Positions 57,096 to 64,000 of a stretch of 64,000 nt of DNA are shown piece after piece. Positions within the stretch are counted from its first letter, which is position 1. The number at the start of each line of letters is the position of its first letter. Source of the stretch: Sternotherus odoratus. Taxonomy: Eukaryota; Chordata; Testudines; Kinosternidae. The translations under genes were made by a program, and so were the position numbers. Location: assembly GCA_032164245.1 (NCBI GenBank), contig JAVMKO010000006.1, forward strand, positions 449,001-513,000. Reading direction: 5' to 3'. Below the pieces are notes generated by a model. The model saw only the letters and a program-made list of their open reading frames with translations, was not told where the DNA came from and made no database searches.

Positions 57096-57679
57096 TGTGA
57101 CAGATCGCTCTCTCACCCCCCTCGGGAACACAGGCAGGAAACCCTTTTTTGCTTCAAACAGTGCCCTTTAATTTACAGTGCAGGACCCCACCACCAATAT
57201 ATACAGATTAAAACAGTTCATTAACATCCAGCTCTAAGTAGCTCATTAATAAACAACTCATTAATATCCAGCTCTTAAACAGCTCATTAATATCCAGCTC
57301 TACAGCTCATTAATATCCACTCAGCTCTTGATAGCTCATACACAACACACAGCTCTGGATAGCTCAAACACACACTCAGCTCTTGATAGCTCAAACACAC
57401 ACTCAGCTCTTGATAGCTCAAACACACACTCAGCTCTTGATAGCTCAAACACACACTCAGCTCTTGATTAGCTCCTGCCACCACCACCACCCTGGGCTTC
57501 CTTCCTGGCAGCCTTATATCCCCCAGAGGAGGCTGCCAGGTGCAACCCATGCAGGTTGATTGGCCTGCACCTCAGGTGGCTAATTAGCCTTCCTGCCAGG
57601 GAGGTTTGCAGAGGGCTTTTCTCCCTCTTAAAGGGGTAGCAGGGCTGGCTCAGGCCCTCCTGGCCAGCACCCTGCCACA
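57096..57679 (-). mobile_element. Solo LTR, 584 bp, with internal minisatellite
   Basis: The minus strand starts TGTGGCAGGGTG and ends CTGTCACA, a short inverted repeat. GTTT flanks both sides (57092-57095 and 57680-57683), a 4-bp duplication. A promoter block GGGGATATAAGG lies on the minus strand (57512-57522 on the plus). The start resembles the LTR at 58853 (TGTGGCGGGGTG), so the two may be one family in opposite orientation. Confidence 0.83.
57220..57470. repeat. Two tandem repeat tracts inside the LTR
   Basis: The left tract repeats CTCATTAATATCCAGCTCT, a ~20-24-bp unit. The right tract repeats a 27-bp unit containing TAGCTCAAACACACACTCAG, with starts at 57360, 57387, 57414 and 57441 and a looser one at 57332. 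As 27 is a multiple of 3, the minus strand shows a repeating ELSVCLSYQ peptide, most likely an accident. Confidence 0.9.
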
Positions 57680-57684
57680 GTTTG

Positions 57685-58845
57685 CTTTCCTGGCCAAATA
57701 AAAACCTCATTTAAACCTGCCTGAGATCTTTGTTATTGCACCTAAAGGAGAGAACATCCAACCTTAATCAGTATCATCTTGATTTTCACAATGACCCTCA
57801 GGACACTGCATCATACCTGTGCCATAGAACTTGATTATAATAGTCCCAGCCTCCCGGATGGTGGAAAGCGTTTGGGAGCAATTAGTCTCACGGTACAGTT
57901 TCTCCACCACTCATAAGAAGGACATTGTAATAATTGTATTTGTGCCTTTTCCCCACATCTGACACATAAAAACAATCCTGAAAGGTTTGTGTAAAAAAAT
58001 AAGGATTGGATTTGATCCTCTGCTTGTTCCCTTCATAGAAATCAGCAACGTTACATCTCATTGTGCTGGGGAACCTTTTCAGGTTTATCTCCAGCAGCAC
58101 GGACAGAGAACCCTCAAAATGACCCTTATGGAGAGACAGAGCTCAGGTCTGTGCCAAGTCTGGGCTAAGAGAAAAGGCCAAAGGAGCTGCAAGAGATGCT
58201 GGAACTAAGTTTCCTTTCACCTGAGCTATTACACAGAGTGGCAACAAAACCAGACCAGACCAAATATAAATGACAAAAAACTCTTTATACTCAGCCAATG
58301 TATTAGCACTTTTGTTCCTCTTGGATAGATTCAGTTTGTAGGTAGAAATTAACACATGATCTGACTTTAGAGTATTCTTTCCCTTATTTTGGTGTCCTTA
58401 ATATTTTAATAATTCTACCCTGAAGCATGAAGTTATTATTAGAAATCCTAAATCCAGTCTTACAATTTCATTTTATATGCAGTCTACATGCAAAATTACA
58501 AAGGATAAAAATGTGTGTCCGATCTTCCCTGTAAGGTTGAGCTATAGCAAAATCCTATTTCAAAAGTTACTTCTACCAGTCATGGCCACAGCTCTATACT
58601 AGGCCAGAAAGCTCTTCCAAACACAACTGCTGAATATTAATAATGCTAGATTGCGAGTATGGTACCTTGCCGGTGCTAACCTAGAACATCCCATACAGTG
58701 TTCACAGGCTGCAATGATTCACAGATGGAGCATATAGGCACATGAACTTTGACACTCAGATTTGGAAGCAATCATGCAGCTAATTATTGCTTATTGCTTT
58801 GTTTCTCAAAGTACTATTTGCCTGTGTCTCACACTGAGTTGATAA
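57685..58845. other. Unassigned AT-rich sequence
   Basis: No recognisable gene or repeat family. Confidence 0.45.
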
Positions 58846-58852
58846 TTGGATG

Positions 58853-59749
58853 TGTGGCGGGGTGTCCGCCCGCCCCCTACCGGAAGGGGCTTGGAAAAGC
58901 CCCAAAAGGGGTTTAAAACAGGCAGGGAAGGGGCTGTAGCCAGGGAAGCCTGCAAACTCCCAGGCTGATTGGGAGTTAGGTGCAGCTGTGTGGCCACGCC
59001 CCAAACACTCCCAGCCAGGATATAAGGGCTGGGAGGCAGAGAAGCAGGAGAGGAGTCTCCTCTCTGCATTTAGAGGGAGACAGGCCTGCTGCAGGAAGCT
59101 GTAAGGAAGGTACTAGGCTGGGTGCAGGGCTGGGGCTAGGTGGAAGGAGCTGGGCAAAGCTCTAGCCTGAGAGCCCCAGGCTGCAAGTGCAGGCAAGGGC
59201 CTAAAGTCAGTCTCCCCTATGACTAGTGGGAGACAGGGCCTGGCTGCACGGAGCCTGTACCAGGGTACCCAGACTGGGACAGGGCGTGGGTGAGGCAGCT
59301 GGGAGCCAAGGAGCTTAAACTCTAGCGAGAAGGCCCCAGCTTGCTGGGCCTAGAGGACGCCCGACCCACGGGGTACTGGGGGTTGCCAGGAGGTGGCCCA
59401 GGGCTGGTAATAGCAGCAGCAGGCCAACCCCTTCTTGCCTGTGATGAGCAGCCATGAGACTGCAGTCTGCCCCAGTGAGCGGGGGCAAGTAGGGACTGAC
59501 AGTGGCACATTCTGAGGCGAGTTGGGGATAGTGGGCATTGGGTTCCCCGGGGAGGTGAGACCCTTAAGACCAGGGGGGTACTGCAGGGTGCAGCACCCTC
59601 AGAAAGGGGCTCCGGGGTCCGGGAAGGGCACGGAGCCAGGTGTGGAGAAGCGGACGTCGGTCGGCAGAGGGCGCTCCTGGGCCAAAAGAGCTAATTCCCG
59701 AGACGACCAGACGGGGGCGCCGCAGGGGTGAGTGACCGACCCCGTTACA
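58853..59749 (+). mobile_element. Solo LTR, 897 bp
   Basis: The ends are TGTGGCGGGG and CCCCGTTACA (inverse TGTAACGGGG). An exact 5-bp duplication, GGATG, flanks it (58848-58852 and 59750-59754). TATAAGG at 59021-59027 follows a G+C-rich upstream part, as in a promoter. There is no internal region on either side, so it is a solo LTR. Confidence 0.92.
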
Positions 59750-59754
59750 GGATG

Positions 59755-60100
59755 ATTATCTCTTCACTTTGTCAGAAAGTTCAAAGCAGCTGGGAAACAT
59801 CTATTGAATAGTGGTGAAAAAAACCACACCTAGTAATAAAAATGAAATATTAGTTGAAAGATGAGTAAGAAATGGGAAAAGGCAGAGCTGAGAAACATGG
59901 TGACCCAACCTTATTAAAATTACACCATGGCTAGTGAGAGATGTCAGAATGACATGCACCCAATGCCGCCGTTCCATTTCTGTTACTGTTCCAAATGTGT
60001 TAGCCTGGCTAGGGTGACCTGAAATGTGTGCATTACCTTTATGGAGAGCCCCACCCTGCCCTGGTAGTGTAACTGCATTTTAATCCTAATTGTCTAGCTC
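59755..60100. other. Unassigned sequence
   Basis: No recognisable gene or repeat. Confidence 0.45.
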
Positions 60101-60102
60101 TG

Positions 60103-60455
60103 AACATAAAAACGTAAGAAAGGCTGTACTGAGTCAGACTAAAGGTCCATCCAGCCCAGTGTCCTCTCTACCGACAGTGGCCAATGCCAGGTGTCCCGGA
60201 GTGAGTGAATCTAACAGGTAATGATCAAGTGATCTCTCTCCTGCCATCCATCACCCCCCTCTGACAAACAGAGGCTAGGGACACCATTCCTTACCCATCC
60301 TGGCTAATAGCCATTAATGGACTTAACCTCCATGAATTTATCCAGTTCTCTTTTAAACTCTGTTATAGTCCTAGACTTCACAGCCTCCTCAGGCAAGGAG
60401 TTCCACAGGTTGACTGTGAGCTGTGTGAAGAAGAACTTCCTTTTTTATTTGTTTT
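60103..60455 (-). repeat. CR1 LINE 3' region fragment (different subfamily)
   Basis: The plus strand reads 'ctgtactgagtcagacta', 'ggtccatccagcccagtgtc', 'atcctggctaatagccatt' and 'gttccacaggttgactgtgag'. This is an inverted CR1 subfamily that ends with a different tail from the TTCTATGA group. The fragment at 9.92 kb belongs to the same group. Confidence 0.85.
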
Positions 60456-60566
60456 TGCAAACAGTACACTGCTCAAATGCACAACTTCAGCTCTTGCCCA
60501 GGTTGGCAGGTAATAACCAGAATACCTAACCATGGGATGGCTGTTCAGTAGTGTATATGATCTCAG

Positions 60567-60790
60567 TCATAGAATCATAGAATATCAGGTTTGGAAGGGA
60601 CCTCAGGAGGTCATCTAGTCCAACCCCCTGCTCAAAGCAGGACCAACCCCAACTAAATCATCCCAGCCAGGCCTTTGTCAACCTGGCCTTAAAAACCTCT
60701 AAGGAAGGAGATTCCACCACTTCCCTAGGTAACCCATTCCAACCTAAACCTCCCCCACTGCAACTAGAGACCATTACTCCTAGTTCATAT
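60567..60790 (-). repeat. CR1 LINE 3' end
   Basis: The inverted tail TCATAGAATCATAGAATATC is followed by the usual 'aagggacctcaggaggtca' and 'ctcaaagcaggaccaacccc' blocks. A short internal deletion follows, and the copy breaks off near 60790. Confidence 0.92.
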
Positions 60791-60794
60791 CACA

Positions 60795-62485
60795 TAAGCT
60801 AATTGCAGTTAGTTCCCTTGTTCACACTCAGAAGAGAGCACATATGGGACATGCGTGCTCCATTCACCCACACAGGTGCTTCCTCCATGTCAGAATAGAC
60901 ACACAGTGATGGGATCGTGCGGCTGGAGGTGGCACAGGTTTGCTGCTATACTTGTTCTGTGGCTTCCGGCCCCTGGGCTGTCAGACCAGCACCACTCTCT
61001 GTGACTACCTCCCGGAGAAAGGCCTAACCCCGAATTGGAGGTGAGCTCACACGCTATGGTTATCTTACTGTCAGAACAGGGTTTGAAGGTACTGTTGACA
61101 TTTTGCCTTGAGAGGTTTGTCTATATGTAATACTGAAAAGAGTCAGTCAGCTGGCACCCAGTGGTAAACAAGAATAAGTGTTTGTGATAGGTATCAGCCA
61201 CGGCACATTCATTCCACTCTTTGGGGTTGACGTGCTGTAGCTTGGAAATTAATTTGGAGCAAGCTGCAAGGGGAAAAGCTTGTTTCTTCTCAAGTCCATT
61301 AACAGAACATGACATACGGTGCTTAATTGTTTACTGCACCAGATCAAAAGGAGAGGAACTGCCAGAGAAGGTCAGGAATGCTACTCAAACCCTTGGTGAA
61401 TATCATCAGATATTCTACCACTGAACAAAGGAAAACATGTTCACAACATTGATTGCTGCCCCTGGGAGATTGTCCTTCTCATATTAATAGCTAAACTCCT
61501 TCTGCATGTCTAGGTGAAAGAGTGGACAGAGAAGTCTTTTCTTCGCATCTTTGAATTGTTAGCAAACCACATTCATTGTTAATGTCGGTCAATTAAAAAC
61601 ATAGGACAAGATTCACTGATACACAATGGTGTTGCAAAACTGAGATAAACTCATTTTCTTCTCTGTAATGATCCTTCATTGAGTTTCTGTAGATGGGATT
61701 CTGCCAAGGTTTGTTTGCTTCAATATGATTCTCTATGTTAATATTTTATTAAACCACTTATGGGTTAAGCTGTTGTTTGGGGACACACACAGTCCCCTCC
61801 CCCAGGTGGAGTAGAGCAACACTAAACCAGCAACGCTGTTTATGCCAGCGTGTCTCAGGAACGCAGGGGGTCAGTGGCACTACCACACAGTGGAGACAGG
61901 TTGCTGCATCCTTGGAATCAGAGAGGCATTTCGTCCATCTCTAGTGCTGGGCTGAGCACATATAAACACTTCCTGGCTGAAGGGTGGGATTAATTTGACC
62001 AGTGCCTCGGGAACTGAATGTGAATTATTTGCTGCTGTGGATTCACACAGCTCCATTGAGGGTGTCCTGGGGATTCAAGGGAAGGGTTTTCTGAAGCATT
62101 CAGCCCTGACTTCAGATGGAGCAGAATTTGGTCAACCCAGAGTGCTGTTTAAAACCCCTACTTGAATCTTTAAGGAACTTTAACAGCCAGCTCCGAATAC
62201 TACAGATTTATCCCTTCATTTGAAAAGAAAGCACCCAGCATTGGTGGTGATTTGTGCTTCACATCACCTCATGCCTCTTTGCAGCCATGAGATATGGGGA
62301 GAAAATAGTTCAAAGGACACCGGTGGCCTGACAGGAATTGACAAAAGGGCTGATCATACAAACACTCAGGCACCCGGGAAGCTTTACTCACATGAACATG
62401 TATCAATAGCAGCCCGAGACAGAGAGATTCAGTGGAGACTACTGGGGAAAGTAGCCATAAAGACAGAAATAGCAGCAGCAGCATG
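60795..62485. other. Unassigned sequence
   Basis: No recognisable gene or repeat family. Confidence 0.45.

Positions 62486-62487
<2 letters not shown>

Positions 62488-62557
<70 letters not shown>
62488..62557. repeat. Perfect (CT)35 microsatellite
   Basis: Seventy bases of uninterrupted CT. It is purine/pyrimidine-strand-biased and likely polymorphic. Open frames across it are artefacts. Confidence 0.97.
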
Positions 62558-62560
<3 letters not shown>

Positions 62561-62699
62561 GGAGAAGCAGTTATGAAGGACTCATCTGCATGGGTCCCTT
62601 CTCCAGACATTGCTGCAATTACATCACAGGGATTTGGGTTTGTTTAATTAGTAAACCTACTTGGATTCCAGCATCCCAAGCCAGATTGGCGGGTAGTGA

Positions 62700-62957
62700 T
62701 GGATCTTTTGGTGATCGATTTATCGTATCTCGTTAAGATGCGATCAATCGATCATGAAAGGCACTCCCGTCAACTCCCAAATTCCAGCTCACTGAGAGGC
62801 ACAAGCCAGAGTGGACGGGGGAGACTGCTGTTGACCGCAGCCACCGTGAGGACAGCAGGTAAGTCAGCCTAAGATGCGCCGACTTCAGCTATGTTATTCA
62901 TGTAGCTGAAGTTGCGTATCTTAGGTTGACAACCCCCCCTTACTGTAGACCAGACCT
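62700..62957. mobile_element. Palindrome-rich MITE-like element
   Basis: Two hairpins are visible. At 62713-62753 GATCGATTTATCGTATCT pairs with AGATGCGATCAATCGATC. At 62863-62930 GTCAGCCTAAGATGCGCC and GACTTCAGCTA pair with TAGCTGAAGTTGCGTATC and TTAGGTTGAC. I recognise such hairpins from abundant turtle non-autonomous DNA elements. Outer limits and duplication are unclear. Confidence 0.65.
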
Positions 62958-62960
62958 TAC

Positions 62961-64000
62961 TGAACATGATTATACTATTTGTATGCATATATCATTTCTG
63001 TATCTGAAGTTAGGAATATAAACTCTGTGTACTTTGCAAAAGTGTTTGCCTCTGGGAAATGCCCACTAGACCATTAACAATTAGCCTGAATGGGCCATTA
63101 GGAAAGACAATGGAATGAGTCATTGAAGATGCTGATCTCCCATCTTCCTGGAATTCCTTCCTGGGGACATTACAAATAAACCTTGTCTCATGGTTTCTTT
63201 GACATTGCAAGATCATGTGATCATATCACCTTGTACAGGACACTATCTTGAGCTGGCACTTTTCCACTGAAGGGGGATGGGAAACAAAAGGTCACCACCA
63301 TATATAAATCCTATGTAAGGCTGGAGAGTGGGTCAGTCAAGGTTGCTGGTTCTTCATGGAATCCCCACCCAGGATGACTGTGGGACACACCGGAGACTGA
63401 TCTGGGGATAAGGACTGGGACCCAGGCTGGGAACGGTCAGCCTGCGAAGGGCAGACCTGGAGAAGCAGTGCAGTGTATCTTCAAGAAACTCTGCAACCTG
63501 CATAAAACAACATCTGTGGTGGGAAATTTCTATTTGTAGCCAATTTCTTTGATGTATTAAGCCTAGTTTGCAAGTTCTGTTTTATCTGCTTCCCTATAAT
63601 TACTTAAAATCTGTCTTTTGCAGTTAATAAACTTGTCTTTGTTTTCTATAAACCAGTCCGTACAATTCAAATCTGTGCATATCCCCCTCCACACTGAGAG
63701 GGGGGTGATTTTATGAGCCTGTGCTGTACAGATCTCTCTACACAGTGCAAGGCGGTATTATTTTGGGTTTACACCCCAGAGGAGGTCTGCAGATGAGTGT
63801 GGGGTAAATCCTTGAGCTGAACTCTCCCACACTGAGCTGATCTCAGTCGGGGCCTCCCGTGCATGTCGTAGAGAAGGCGAGAGGGCCTGGCACAGCCGGG
63901 ACAGGGTGAGGAATCCCAGGCTGGTTGTACGGGTGGTCTCAGTGGGACCCCAGTATATCAGGTGGCATCCCGGACGGGGGTGGGGGTGGAGTGTCCAACC
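62961..64000 (+). mobile_element. LTR, partial, running off the window
   Basis: Promoter-like TATATAAAT near 63300 and AATAAA at 63626-63631 give a plus-strand LTR layout. G+C-rich sequence follows to the window edge (CATCCCGGACGGGGG near the end). The start is placed at TGAACATGAT only by position after the MITE. The far end, primer site and any internal region lie outside. Confidence 0.6.

Noticed and set aside
57287..57550. Repeat protein with ELSVCLSYQ units on the minus strand
   Set aside because: It is the translation of a 27-bp tandem repeat inside an LTR; the multiple-of-3 unit length keeps the frame open by chance.
62220..62647. Frames with Leu-Ser or Arg-Glu repeats
   Set aside because: They are translations of the (CT)35 microsatellite.

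Overview
The window looks like a gene-poor, repeat-dense stretch of a reptile genome, most likely a cryptodiran turtle. Three things point there: many CR1 LINE fragments in both orientations with the typical 3' tail ending near ATTCTATG; a tRNA-derived SINE of the Cryptodira Pol III type at 10.73-10.90 kb whose tail resembles a CR1 tail; and several hAT transposons and LTR families of kinds I associate with turtles. The species call rests on recalled repeat families, not on a search. I find no host protein-coding gene or exon. The one host-type gene is an intron-containing tRNA-Leu(CAA) on the minus strand at 7504-7610.

Layout. 0-7.6 kb is a nested stack. A minus-strand CR1 (ORF1 esterase remnant and endonuclease region) was cut by a 3.66-kb hAT DNA transposon (3135-6795) with an exact 8-bp target duplication and a broken BED-finger transposase of the GTF2IRD2/Charlie8 type. 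The CR1 is also joined to an LTR fragment that carries its own small MITE. The CR1 ends against the 3' end of the tRNA. 7.6-21.2 kb holds unassigned sequence with scattered CR1 pieces, a SINE and two foldback elements. 21254-25065 is a 3.8-kb minisatellite of about 200 copies of a 19-bp unit with higher-order periods of 513 and 342 bp. 25-31.8 kb is mostly unassigned AT-rich sequence with CR1 copies and a foldback element flanked by 13-bp duplications.

31851-34479 is a second hAT element (TSD TCCATCAT) with a transposase C-terminal remnant. 36.7-39 kb is an old minus-strand CR1 split by an LTR. 39-42.9 kb is a gypsy graveyard: a plus-strand integrase remnant is cut by a 1.08-kb solo LTR, and it converges on a minus-strand gypsy element with gag, integrase, primer-binding site and one LTR. 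Solo LTRs with good duplications lie at 47298-48084, 57096-57679 and 58853-59749. 49.87-53.82 kb holds two CR1 copies in opposite orientation, one with recognisable reverse transcriptase motifs. The window ends inside another LTR.

These parts do not form an operon or pathway. They record successive insertions, and their target duplications give a relative order of events. The most informative items are the nested insertions that can be read through in frame, the tRNA-Leu gene lying against a CR1 copy with no clear terminator, the gypsy primer site that matches the same tRNA isoacceptor, and the higher-order structure of the 19-bp array.
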